Assembly (NCBI GenBank): GCA_963851085.1 | Contig: CAWKNX010000011.1 | Span: forward strand, 1-64,000 | Length of the DNA: 64,000 nt | Direction: 5' to 3' | Origin: DATFVJ01 sp963851085 | Lineage (GTDB): Bacteria > Actinomycetota > Actinomycetes > Streptosporangiales > Streptosporangiaceae | Shown here: positions 37,249 to 45,371 of the stretch, one piece after another | Position numbering within the stretch: the first letter of the stretch is position 1 | How the letters are laid out: each line of letters begins with the position of its first letter | Translations under genes and position numbers: made by a program | The notes under the pieces: generated by a model | The model's input: the letters and a program-made list of their open reading frames with translations, nothing else | Databases searched by the model: none | What the model was told of the DNA's origin: nothing

Positions 37249-38281
37249 GGTTGTGGCATTTGGGCCTAGCCTTGTCGATATCTCCGCAAAACTCGCTGAT
37301 GATCGCTATAATTCATGTTGTAGGCTAATGGGAGTAGGCGCCGGAGAATGGCGTCGGCTGGAGAGTTATATCTGGGTGCGCAGGCTGATTTCAGCGCTTA
37401 CTAATCGAGCTGTCGGGCCTGGCAGCGAGCTTGGTGTGATCCAGCTTTCCGCTGACCTTTCTTTGGCGGCAGGATCCTCTACCCTAGGCATGCTGAGTGC
37501 CATGCCGGAATCGTTGCGTTCTCGCTCTGCTTTCGTTTCTACGTTGGCCAGTCTGGATTCGGCCCTTGATCCATTTTCGGTCTTCTTTACCGAAGCGGTC
37601 TTCGCTATGGGCGCGACGCACATATACTCGGCGGCGAGTGGGCACAATCCAGTAGGATTTGTGCTTAGTGGCGTCAGCCAACCGGAGAAGACGTTGCTCA
37701 TGTACCCAGGTGTCGCGTCCATTTTTGCCGGATGTGATCTTCGGCGGCTTTCACCTGATCTCGTTATCGTCGATGCCTACGAGTTGATGGGTGGCCAGCT
37801 AGGAGACTTCCTCCACAATGTTATTCAGGAGGAAGTGGCACGAGTAGGACTATCGTTAGGTCACCGCAGTATCATCGGTGCTGCGCTTCGTGGCCGAATC
37901 CGTTCATACATCCGCAACGGCAAACTCTACGCCTTATGCGGAAACGGCGATGAGTACCGGGCGCTGTTTCCGGAACTGAACCCTGATCTTGCGACTCCCC
38001 TTGGATTCCGCGACCATCCTGTTCGCAATCATATTCCTTTTGCTCTCATGACATTTGGAGCGCGAGGCATGGCGGCGCACTGGGCGGGTAGCTTTGCATC
38101 AGCTGTTGGAGACCAAGTGCGCGCAACCCAGATCGTCAATACCTCTGGCGCAGGTGACACTGCCGCCGGAGTGTTCTTTGCCGGGTTGCTGGCTGGCGAT
38201 GCCGCGGATGACGTCCTCCGCCGTGCCACGGACCTCGCTGCGCGCGTGCTGCAAGTGAGGAGCAGCCGGCTCCTCGGCTGA
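37241..38281 (+). CDS. PfkB/ribokinase-family kinase
   Basis: GTG 37241 overlaps the reductase-like stop; this start gives VTEVVAFGPSLVDISAKLAD, a normal PfkB N-terminus (346 residues). AAGSSTLGMLSAMPE is the first signature region, and NTSGAGDTAAGVFFAGLLAG (about 300-319) is the second, with catalytic Asp306. DTxGAGD is changed to NTSGAGD. Between them, YPGVASIFAGCDLRRLSPDL and SGDEYRALF-like text fit a nucleoside or adenosine-kinase-like member. Tight coupling with a reductase homologue suggests that a nucleoside-type product or substrate is shared. GC content is locally near 50 percent in places. Confidence 0.83.
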   Translation: MTEVVAFGPSLVDISAKLADDRYNSCCRLMGVGAGEWRRLESYIWVRRLISALTNRAVGPGSELGVIQLSADLSLAAGSSTLGMLSAMPESLRSRSAFVSTLASLDSALDPFSVFFTEAVFAMGATHIYSAASGHNPVGFVLSGVSQPEKTLLMYPGVASIFAGCDLRRLSPDLVIVDAYELMGGQLGDFLHNVIQEEVARVGLSLGHRSIIGAALRGRIRSYIRNGKLYALCGNGDEYRALFPELNPDLATPLGFRDHPVRNHIPFALMTFGARGMAAHWAGSFASAVGDQVRATQIVNTSGAGDTAAGVFFAGLLAGDAADDVLRRATDLAARVLQVRSSRLLG

Positions 38282-38667
38282 CAGGCCCACGCCTGGGTGC
38301 GCGGGTTTCGGTGCGTCGCCGCACGACTTGGGTCGCGGTCGGCCAGGACGATGATTCGAGTTATCAGCAGGAGGTGCGACGCTGCGGCCCGGCATTTGTT
38401 GGCCTCCTTCTCCCGTCACCAGTCGCACCGCGGCCTGCCCGGCCGCCCCGCACCATAACCATCGGGTCTCAAGTTCCGGCCGCGGCTGGAACGGCACCAC
38501 CTCCGCCCCGGGGCACAGCGGTGCGGCCACGCTGCCCGTGGTCGGCAAGCCCAGGGCCGCAGTCCGTGAATCAGCGCCCACGACTCCAGAATGTCCCACT
38601 GCCTGCCGCGCAAACCCCGCCCGCAGCCCGACACGCTGCTCACCCGCCCTGTCGGCCTGGCCGATAT
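38282..38667. other. Gene-poor stretch after the island
   Basis: GC-rich again, no supported gene, repeat or hairpin. It marks the right edge of the low-GC island. Confidence 0.35.
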
Positions 38668-38830
38668 TTATCCGAGTGTGAACGGGTCGCGGGTGCCGCC
38701 GGTGAGTTCGACCCAGATGGCCTTGGTCTGGGTGTACTCGTGGACCGCCTCGGCGCCGTTCTCGCGGCCGAGGCCGCTGAGACCGAAGCCACCGAACGGG
38801 ACGTCGGGTCCGACGACCCGGTAGGCGTTA
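38668..38830 (-). pseudogene. Aldehyde dehydrogenase C-terminal fragment
   Basis: The minus strand reads GNAYRVVGPDVPFGGFGLSG, LGRENGAEAVHEYTQTKAIW, VELTGGTRDPFTLG and stops. This is the last block of NAD-dependent aldehyde dehydrogenases (PFGGFxxSGxGRExGxxAxxxYTxxKxVW). Everything upstream, including the catalytic Cys, is missing. Confidence 0.7.
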
Positions 38831-39132
38831 CCTGGCGCTTCTACGCCGGCCTGTTCGGCTGGACGATCGGCGGCTCGGGTTCTCCGGGCTACCGGATGGT
38901 CGACACTTGCGCCGACCGCGGCAGCCGGGGCGGCCTGGGCTCCAGTCAGCAGGCCAGGTGGGCCACGGTGTACGCGAGCGTTGCCGACGTGGAGCAGACG
39001 CTCGCCAAGGCCGAGACGCTCTGCGGTTCCCGGGTCTACGGCCCGACGCCGGTCGATGATCACATGGAGACCGGAGCCTTCCGCGACCCGGCGGGGAACG
39101 CGTTCGGCGTCTACCACCACGGCGCCCACTGA
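38824..39132 (+). pseudogene. VOC (glyoxalase-like) protein, N-terminally truncated
   Basis: The plus strand reads RFYAGLFGWTIGGSGSPGYR, then RWATVYASVADVEQTLAKAE, GSRVYGPTPVDDHMETGAFR and DPAGNAFGVYHH. This is a typical VOC domain, complete except for its first strand, which is replaced at about 38830 by the end of the aldehyde dehydrogenase fragment in the opposite direction. The junction has no start codon context, so it is probably silent. Confidence 0.65.
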
Positions 39133-40078
39133 GCGGCCGCGGCAGGCCGGATGGCGTGCGGCCATGATTGTTGGCCCATAGGGGCGCTATAGACGCGCTT
39201 ATAGACCGCCCAACGGGCCATCGATCACGATTCAGTCAATGACAAGCGCCCCGCGCGGTGCGGGCTTTCATGATCGCGGTAACTTTTCCGCGTATGCTTC
39301 CCAAAACTTACCGCGATCATGAAACCGCCGTTGGCGGGGCAATGGGTTCGGCGCTGCCGCGGGGTGGAAACCCCGCATTCCTGACGCCGCCCCGTGAAAC
39401 CCCGCGTTGCTGACGCCGCCGCAGGGTGAAGATCGCACATGTGCCACACGGCCATCGCTTGTAATAAGAGAGAGGCGATGGGCCGTTTCGTTTGAACTGA
39501 CAGCGTTTAGCTGACGTTCAGCGCGTCATCCAGCTAGCCGGCCGCGAGCAAACGCAGCGGCAGTCGCAGTCAGCGACATGACCGGCATACCGGGACCTGG
39601 CTGGCCGGGTCGTTATGGCCGTGCGGCTGGACATCCTGCGACGGTACGGTCCCGTGTTCTCCCAGCAAGTCGGTCACGTCCGCAGAGTGTTCCCAGTACT
39701 TCCCGGCCAGGTGCAGCGGTGATATACCCCGTGGCGTATTGTGGATAGGGATCGGGCGAGGCGGGTCAGGCCGCGGTAGTGGCGGGCGGCGCGCCACAGA
39801 CAGGACAGCCAGACACTTCCCGCCTGCGGGTGCTCCCTTTGGTGCGTGCTCGCGCGCCGCGGGTGCACTCGTCGGGTAGCCGTCACGGTCCTCGCCGGGC
39901 GCCCGTCGCCGAGTGGCGGCGCCGGGCCGTCGCCGCCGGTGGCGTCGGAGGGGCGCCATGCGGCCCTGCGTGGCAAGGCGCCTGCCGAGTGCCACGACCG
40001 CAGGTCCGGCCATGGCGGAACCGGCGCGGTGAACCTGCGTGCTCAACCGGCGCGCTGGACCGGGTAGAGAGGACGGAC
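39133..40078. other. Long intergenic region with hairpin and short repeats
   Basis: About 945 bases. It holds the hairpin at 39266-39324 and two 29-bp near-copies of a GAAACCCCGC...TGACGCCGCC unit at about 39364-39422. The remaining 600 bases give only shadow-like frames; one minus-strand segment (GISPLHLAGKYWEHSADVTD) may be a remnant. Confidence 0.35.
39266..39324. repeat. Dispersed hairpin, family 1
   Basis: TTTCATGATCGCGGTAA (39266-39282) is exactly complementary to 39308-39324. The same arms occur at 56185-56249 and, diverged, at 46994-47048. Position about 130 bases past a gene end suggests a terminator-like or REP-like role. Confidence 0.75.
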
Positions 40079-40468
40079 ATGGACTACGGAATGACAGTCC
40101 GGCTTGACCGGCCGTTCGCGGAGACGGCAGAACGGGCCCGCGCCGCGCTGAAGGAGCAGGGCTTCGGCGTGCTCACCGAGATCGACGTCCGGGCGACGCT
40201 GCGCGAAAAACTCGGTACCGAAATGGAGGACTACCTGATCCTCGGCGCCTGCAACCCACCGCTGGCCCACCGCGCCCTGGACACCGATCGGCGGATCGGG
40301 TTGCTGCTGCCGTGCAATGTGGTTGTCCGCGCTGACGGTGATGCGACGATCGTTGAAGCGCTCGACCCTCAGGTGATGATGGGTGTCACTGGCGAGCCCG
40401 GGCTCAAGGCCATAGCCGACGAGGCCGCCGGCCGCCTGGCGGCTGCGCTTGATGCCCTGACGGGCTGA
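40079..40468 (+). CDS. DUF302-domain protein
   Basis: ATG 40079 with GAGAGGA upstream; 129 residues. FAETAERARAALKEQGFGVL, TEIDVRATLREKLG, YLILGACNPPLAHRALDTDR and RIGLLLPCNVVVR are the standard DUF302 features, including the conserved CNP and PCN cysteines. The family is structurally known but functionally unclear; members often sit with redox or sulfur genes, as here upstream of the thioredoxin/CstR module. Confidence 0.87.
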   Translation: MDYGMTVRLDRPFAETAERARAALKEQGFGVLTEIDVRATLREKLGTEMEDYLILGACNPPLAHRALDTDRRIGLLLPCNVVVRADGDATIVEALDPQVMMGVTGEPGLKAIADEAAGRLAAALDALTG

Positions 40469-40700
40469 TCCGCACGCCAAGCCGCCGGCTGGGCGCCGCA
40501 CCGGCACAGGCCGTCAGCGGTGCACGGCCGAGCTCGTGGGCTGGGATGCGCGGGCGGGATGCCAGCAAGACACTGCCTGGACGCCCGGAGGGGATGGCCA
40601 ACTGGGATGCGCGGGCGGGATGTCGGCGCGATGGTCGCCTGCGGCGCCCGGACGTGATGGCCAACTGGGACACCGGGCGGGATGGGCTGGACGGGGCTGG

Positions 40701-40747
40701 GCCGGACTGGGAATAGGCCGGACTGGGAATAGGCCGGACCGGGATAG
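40701..40747 (+). repeat. Tandem 16-bp units (GCCGGACTGGGAATAG)
   Basis: Two exact copies at 40701-40716 and 40717-40732, then a diverged third to 40747. Looser GGGCGGGATG units precede them from 40540. The units lie just upstream of the methyltransferase gene. Confidence 0.75.
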
Positions 40748-40781
40748 TCGGACGAGAGCGATCGGCGGAGAGGCGGCCGGG

Positions 40782-41396
40782 GTGGATAGTCAGGAATGGG
40801 ACCGGCGTTACGCAGGCACCGAACTGGTGTGGACGGCCGAGCCGAACCAGTTTGTCGTGGCTGAGCTGCAGGATCTGCCGCCGGGCCGGGCGCTGGATCT
40901 CGGCTGCGGCGAGGGCCGCAACGCGGTGTGGCTGGCCACACGCGGCTGGCAGGTGACCGCCGTCGATTTTTCCGCCGTGGGGCTGGACAAGGGCAGGCGC
41001 CTCGCGGAGGCGCGCGGTGCGGCCGTCGACTGGGTGCACGCCGACCTGCGCGACTATCAGCCAGAAGAACAGGCTTTCGAGCTCGTGCTCGTCGCCTACC
41101 TGCAACTTCGCGCGGCAGAGCTCGACGGTGTGCTGCGCAATGCGGTGCGGGCGCTCACCCACAAAGGTGTGCTGCTTGTGGTGGGCCACGACGTGACCAA
41201 CCTGACCGAGGGCGCTGGCGGCCCCCAGGATCCGGCTGTGCTGTACACGCCCGAGGACATCACGCGCTCCCTCGAGGGACTCACCGTGCTGCACGCCGAG
41301 CGGGTTCGCCGCGTCGTCAGTGTCCCGGCCGCGGACGGTGCCGGGGAGGTCGGCCGCGAGGCCGTGGACACCCTGGTCCGTGCCATCCGGGACTGA
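40782..41396 (+). CDS. Class I SAM-dependent methyltransferase
   Basis: GTG 40782 with GGAGAGG upstream; 204 residues. It begins VDSQEWDRRYAGTELVWTAE, a common start of this TehB-like group. Motif I is ALDLGCGEGRNAVWLA, motif II VTAVDFS, then VDWVHADLRDYQP and the motif IV region FELVLVAYLQL. It methylates an unknown small acceptor using S-adenosylmethionine. It lies between DUF302 and thioredoxin genes, same strand, but with gaps of 180-310 bases. Confidence 0.87.
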   Translation: MDSQEWDRRYAGTELVWTAEPNQFVVAELQDLPPGRALDLGCGEGRNAVWLATRGWQVTAVDFSAVGLDKGRRLAEARGAAVDWVHADLRDYQPEEQAFELVLVAYLQLRAAELDGVLRNAVRALTHKGVLLVVGHDVTNLTEGAGGPQDPAVLYTPEDITRSLEGLTVLHAERVRRVVSVPAADGAGEVGREAVDTLVRAIRD

Positions 41397-41528
41397 CTGA
41401 CGGCGACGCAGCGCCGGCCGGACCGGGATCGCCGGCGCGGCCGGCCGGCGCGGATCATTTCTCAGCCTGCGTCAGCCTGCGCAGCCCGTGTGCGGTCCAG
41501 GGAATGCTGAGGCCGCCACCATCGTTCA

Positions 41529-41544
41529 ATACCCCGCTGGGTAT
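41529..41544. promoter_or_regulatory. CstR/CsoR-type operator 1 (before thioredoxin gene)
   Basis: ATACCCCGCTGGGTAT, a palindrome with ATACCC/GGGTAT arms, 35 bases upstream of the thioredoxin start. It matches the two other sites in this module and the general form of CsoR-family operators. Confidence 0.7.
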
Positions 41545-41578
41545 CAAAGCGATGCTCGGTGCGATGAGGAGGTCCGCG

Positions 41579-41959
41579 ATGGCGACGGTGGAGCTGACAC
41601 CGGAGAATTTTGACGCGATGACGGGTGACGGGCTGGTGCTTGTCGACTTCTGGGCAGCTTGGTGCGGGCCGTGCCGCATGTTCGGCCCGGTATTCGAGCG
41701 AGCGTCCGGACGCCACGCGGACGCGGTCTTCGGCAAGGTCGACACTGAGGCGCAGCCGGAGCTGGCCGGCGCGTTCGGCATCTCCTCGATCCCGACGCTG
41801 ATGGTGATCCGGGACAGCGTCGTCCTGTACGCGCAGCCTGGCGCGCTGCCCGAGCCGGCGCTTGAGGATCTGATCGCCAAGGCACGGGAGCTCGACATGG
41901 ACGAGGTGCGCGCGGAACTCACGCAGCAAAGAGCGTCCGCACCGTCCGGGGGCGCCTGA
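41579..41959 (+). CDS. trxA: Thioredoxin
   Basis: ATG 41579 with GAGGAGG six bases upstream; 126 residues. WAAWCGPCRMFGP holds the WCGPC redox site; FGKVDTEAQPELAGAFGISS and IPTLMVIRDS, with the cis-Pro, complete the fold. It reduces disulfides or persulfides in the cytoplasm. The operator-like palindrome upstream suggests induction with the OsmC-domain and CstR-like genes under reactive sulfur or thiol stress. Confidence 0.93.
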   Translation: MATVELTPENFDAMTGDGLVLVDFWAAWCGPCRMFGPVFERASGRHADAVFGKVDTEAQPELAGAFGISSIPTLMVIRDSVVLYAQPGALPEPALEDLIAKARELDMDEVRAELTQQRASAPSGGA

Positions 41960-42055
41960 AGGTCCGCACGCCGGACCGCCGGACTGCCAGGCCGTGGGCT
42001 AGGCGGTGGCCTGCCCCTGATGCCCGATGCCCGATCCGCGACGCGGCGATACCGC

Positions 42056-42120
42056 GATGCCGAGCCGCAGCGACGCGGCGATGCCGAGCCGCAGCGACGC
42101 GGCGATGCCGAGCCGTCTGG
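42056..42120 (+). repeat. Tandem 24-bp units
   Basis: GATGCCGAGCCGCAGCGACG plus CGGC at 42056-42079, repeated exactly at 42080-42103, with a partial third copy. It lies between thioredoxin and the second operator. Confidence 0.8.
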
Positions 42121-42184
42121 GCGGAACGCGAACATACCGGCGCCAGCGGGGAATCTGCGAGTGCCCATTCGCGTTGTCCTTAAC

Positions 42185-42200
42185 ATACCCCTATGGGTAT
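42185..42200. promoter_or_regulatory. CstR/CsoR-type operator 2 (before OsmC-domain gene)
   Basis: ATACCCCTATGGGTAT, arms ATACCC/GGGTAT, about 65-80 bases upstream of the start of the OsmC-domain gene. Same design as sites 1 and 3. Confidence 0.75.
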
Positions 42201-42264
42201 AGCTCGAAATCAACCCGAACGGCTGTGCACAGCGGACCCACCGCGAACTGCGGGAGGTCATGGG

Positions 42265-42951
42265 ATGAGGAGGCACACGATGGGGACTCAGGCTTCCAGT
42301 AACGCGAGCGGATGCGAGGATCAGACCTTCCGCACGACGTGCGGAAGAGTGGTGCGGGCCGGGTGGATCGCCCTCGGTGACGTGCAGCGGCCAGTCCGGC
42401 GCGTCAGCCTGGACATCGGCCAGTCGACGGACGGCCGCGACGGAACGTGGGCCGCACTGACCGTGGCCGAGGCGCGCCGACTCGCTGACGCATTGCTCGC
42501 GCAGGCCGCAGCCGCTGAGCGAGGCGACGAGCACGGCGCGGCCAGCCCTTCGGCCGCGGGGCAGATCACGGTGGCGCACGCCGCCGGTGAAGCGTACGCG
42601 ATCACCACACGCGGGCACGCAGTGCTGGTCGATCAGCCGGTGGACGCAGGTGGCGCGGACACGGGTGCCACGCCGACGGAACTTCTGGTCGCCTCGCTCG
42701 CCTCGTGTGTCGCCTACTACGCCGGCCGCTACCTGGTACGGCATGGCTTGCGCCGCGAGGGCCTTGAGGTCACGGCCGAGTTCACGATGGCCACCGGCCG
42801 CCCCGCGCGGGTGGGGGCCGTCCGGCTGCGCATAGCTGTGCCCGGCGGCGTGCCGCCGGAGCGTCAGGCGGCCCTGCTGGCCGTCGCGGCGCACTGCACC
42901 GTGCACAACACCCTGCGGCAGGAGCCGGATGTCGCCATCGCACTCGCTTGA
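42265..42951 (+). CDS. OsmC-domain protein with an extra N-terminal domain
   Basis: ATG 42265 has GGAGG seven bases upstream; ATG 42280 with GAGGAGG upstream is equally good. The C-terminal 140 residues are OsmC-like: GATPTELLVASLASCVAYYA and VAAHCTVHNTLRQEP carry the two reactive cysteines of thiol peroxidases. The N-terminal 90 residues (DQTFRTTCGRVVRAGWIALG, WAALTVAEARRLADALLAQA) are not part of OsmC and include two further cysteines. Its operator-like palindrome and the neighbouring CstR-like gene suggest that the substrate may be a persulfide or organic peroxide. Confidence 0.82.
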   Translation: MRRHTMGTQASSNASGCEDQTFRTTCGRVVRAGWIALGDVQRPVRRVSLDIGQSTDGRDGTWAALTVAEARRLADALLAQAAAAERGDEHGAASPSAAGQITVAHAAGEAYAITTRGHAVLVDQPVDAGGADTGATPTELLVASLASCVAYYAGRYLVRHGLRREGLEVTAEFTMATGRPARVGAVRLRIAVPGGVPPERQAALLAVAAHCTVHNTLRQEPDVAIALA

Positions 42952-42986
42952 CCCACTCCAGAGGAGGGGAATGAGCCAGCTGAGCT

Positions 42987-43002
42987 ATACCCCCTGGGGT
43001 AA
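42987..43002. promoter_or_regulatory. CstR/CsoR-type operator 3 (before the repressor gene)
   Basis: ATACCCCCTGGGGTAA, slightly imperfect palindrome, 34 bases upstream of the repressor ATG. Its position fits autoregulation. Confidence 0.72.
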
Positions 43003-43035
43003 GATCGAGTTCGTACCTCGAAGGGAGGACCGCCG

Positions 43036-43296
43036 ATGACGGTCGACGAGGAGTCGATGGGCGCCGTGCTGAACCGGCTGCGCCGGGCACAGGGGCAGCT
43101 GGCCGGGGTGATCGCGATGATCGAGGCCGGGCGTGACTGCACGGACGTCGTCACTCAGCTCGCGGCGGTCTCCAGGGCGCTTGACCGGGCCGGCTTCAAG
43201 ATCGTGGCAAGCGGCATGCGGCAGTGCCTCGCCGACGGCGAGGACGCGCGGATGAGCCAGGAGCAGCTGGAGAAGCTGTTCCTGGCGCTCGCCTGA
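43036..43296 (+). CDS. cstR: CsoR-family repressor, CstR-like
   Basis: ATG 43036 with GGGAGG six bases upstream; 86 residues, normal length. The helical core LNRLRRAQGQLAGVIAMIEA, GRDCTDVVTQLAAVSRALDR and FKIVASGMRQCLA carries the two conserved cysteines. In copper-sensing CsoR a His lies four residues before the second Cys; here that position is Gly (ASGMRQC), so copper binding is unlikely and a thiol-only, persulfide-sensing (CstR) role fits better. Three matching operators lie in the module. Regulator identity is inferred from these residues. Confidence 0.85.
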   Translation: MTVDEESMGAVLNRLRRAQGQLAGVIAMIEAGRDCTDVVTQLAAVSRALDRAGFKIVASGMRQCLADGEDARMSQEQLEKLFLALA

Positions 43297-43666
43297 CACC
43301 GGGGCCTCGCCCTGGATCCGAGCCCGAACCACGTCCGGCGTGACCACCCCTAGCGTCTGAGCCGGGAGAGGTCCTGCGGAGCGACCGCAGGCAAGATCAG
43401 CATCGAGCCGGACTTCATGGTCGAGCACATCGACACCGAGGCCAAGGCGCTGATCTCCTCCGACGGGCGGCAGACATGATGCACCTGGACGAGCGCGACC
43501 TCCACGAGGACGTGGAAGGCATCATCAGCGCCGACTTCATCGAAAAGACCGATGGCGCCCAACTGCTGTTCATCTGACCCGCCGGGTCAGTGACGCGGAG
43601 GGCGATGGGGATCGGCACAGACGTGCCGCCGGGCGCTGCGACCCCCCGGTGACCGACACTGGAGCT
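43297..43666. other. Gene-poor stretch with two short protein-like segments
   Basis: Two short plus-strand frames read SIEPDFMVEHIDTEAKALIS and HLDERDLHEDVEGIISADFI, the second ending with TGA at 43577. Neither has a ribosome site or known family. They may be remnants. No repeats seen. Confidence 0.3.
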
Positions 43667-44794
43667 ATGACCAGAACTCACGCCGCGAGCGCGACCGGCA
43701 TGGTGATCGCCGGCCAGCGGGTAATGATGCTCGACCGGGCCCGAATCTACGCGTGCGGGATCACCCCTTACGACGTGACGCACCTGGGCCATGCCGCCAC
43801 GTTCGTCTGGGTTGACGCACTGGGGCGGATACTGCGCTTTCTCGGTGTCGAACCCGAGGTCTGCCGAAACGTGACCGATGTGGACGATGTTCTTGACGCG
43901 GCCGCACGGCGTGCGGAGTCTCCCTATGACACGTTCGCGGGCATACAGCAGTTCCATTTCGACCGTGACATGGCCGCCCTGTCGGTGCGTTCCCCGCAGC
44001 ACGAGCCGCACGCACACCGGTACGTCGAGCAGGTGACCCGGCTGGCATCCGGGCTGCTCGAGGCGGGCGTCGCGTACACCAGCGGCGGCAGCGTCTACTA
44101 CCGTGGCCGTCCGGTGGCCGACCGGGCGGGCCTGGACCGGGCCGAGGCGGTGCGGCTGTTCACGGAGTACGCGGGACGGCCCGATGATGTGGCGAAAGAC
44201 GATCCGCTCGACGTGGCCGTGTGGCAGGCGAGCGAACCGGGTCACCCGGCCTGGGACTCTCCCTGGGGCAAGGGCCGGCCGGGCTGGCACGCGGAATGTG
44301 CCGCGATGGCGCTGTCCGTCTTCGGCGTAGGCGTGGACATCCACGCCGGTGGCGCGGACCTGCGGTTCCCGCATCACGCCTACCATGCCGCGATGGCAGA
44401 GGATTTCACCGCGGTGCGGCCCTATGCCAGGGCATGGCTGCATGTCGGGACCGTCACGATCGACGGCGCCAAGATGGCGAAGTCCGCTGGCAACCTGGTG
44501 CTGCTGCAGCACCTTCTGGCCGGGCATCCCGCGGCAGCCGTTCGGCTGATGATCCTGGACCGGCGCTGGGCCGACAGCTGGGACTACACCCCCGCGCTGA
44601 TCGGCGCCGCAGCCGAGCGGCTGGAGGACCTGTACCGCGCGGCGGGCCGCACCTCCCGGCCGAACGAGGATGCCGTGACTGAGATACGCCGCCTGCTGAG
44701 CAACGACCTCGACGTGCCCACGGCCCTCAGCGTCGCCATCGAGGCCGGGGGACCGCCGGCCCGGACCCTCGCCGCCACCCTCGGGCTGATGTGA
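43667..44794 (+). CDS. MshC-like cysteine ligase (class I aminoacyl-tRNA-synthetase fold)
   Basis: Start taken at ATG 43667 (GTG 43649 is possible); 375 residues. YACGITPYDVTHLGHAATF contains the zinc Cys30 and the HIGH-like HLGH; GRPGWHAECAAMAL gives the next Cys, DLRFPHHAYH the His zinc ligand, and KMAKSAGNL is the KMSKS loop. The CGITPYD form is that of mycothiol ligase MshC rather than CysRS (CGPTVYD). It should join cysteine to a glucosaminyl-inositol or similar amine with ATP. It is shorter than typical MshC (about 410), so it may be a paralogue with another acceptor. It lies next to the CstR-like module. Confidence 0.8.
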   Translation: MTRTHAASATGMVIAGQRVMMLDRARIYACGITPYDVTHLGHAATFVWVDALGRILRFLGVEPEVCRNVTDVDDVLDAAARRAESPYDTFAGIQQFHFDRDMAALSVRSPQHEPHAHRYVEQVTRLASGLLEAGVAYTSGGSVYYRGRPVADRAGLDRAEAVRLFTEYAGRPDDVAKDDPLDVAVWQASEPGHPAWDSPWGKGRPGWHAECAAMALSVFGVGVDIHAGGADLRFPHHAYHAAMAEDFTAVRPYARAWLHVGTVTIDGAKMAKSAGNLVLLQHLLAGHPAAAVRLMILDRRWADSWDYTPALIGAAAERLEDLYRAAGRTSRPNEDAVTEIRRLLSNDLDVPTALSVAIEAGGPPARTLAATLGLM

Positions 44795-44878
44795 CGTTCC
44801 CGGCCGCGCAGCGCGTCGCGCCCAGCGCCCGGCGGTTCCACCACGCCAGACGTCGCTGACGGCCAGCGAGGACGCACG

Positions 44879-44912
44879 GCAGCCGTTAAGGATCATTCTT
44901 CTTAACGGCTGC
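44879..44912. repeat. Dispersed hairpin, family 2
   Basis: GCAGCCGTTAAG (44879-44890) and its exact complement CTTAACGGCTGC (44901-44912) with a 10-base loop, 85 bases past the ligase stop. Related copies are at 32535 and 48295. A terminator or REP-like role is likely. Confidence 0.7.
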
Positions 44913-45371
44913 GCGCGCGGTTCCGCCCGTAGGCCTGCGGGGGATCCCGGGGTCGCCCGGGGGGGGATTGAGCCTAAACGCCTGCGCAGGCGCATCCGCC
45001 CACGCGTCTGCGGGGGATCCCGGGGGGTTCGCATCCAGCCCCAGCGGTGGCCCGTTGCTGGGTGCGGGTTCACCCCTGCTCGGCCCCCGCCCGTGGGCAA
45101 AGAGTAGGGCCTGCCCCACCATGACCTGGGTGCTGGCTCAGTGTGGCGCCGTTCCGCCGCCATGAGTGAACCGCACCGGGTCGGTTCTGCCCGGTGACCA
45201 CTCGGAGATCGCGATCTGCGCACGATCTGATCAGGTCGCCGCTCGCCAAAGGCGATCCTGAACTCCCCAGCACCGCGCCAACGGCCTGGCCAGCAAAGAC
45301 GCCACCGTCGCAGGCTGCGCATCTGAGAGCCCCGCCTGACTGCCTCGGACCCGGTCGGGTGGGCGGGTAAG
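44913..45371. other. Intergenic stretch with two GGGGGATCCCGGGG copies
   Basis: No gene recognised. TGCGGGGGATCCCGGGG occurs twice (about 44937 and 45010), each next to a CGCCTGCG or CGCGTCTG segment, so this is a short imperfect direct repeat. Confidence 0.4.

Noticed and set aside
43415..45322. 635-codon minus-strand frame opposite the MshC-like gene
   Set aside because: No domain, unusual composition, and it is antisense to a well-supported ligase gene.
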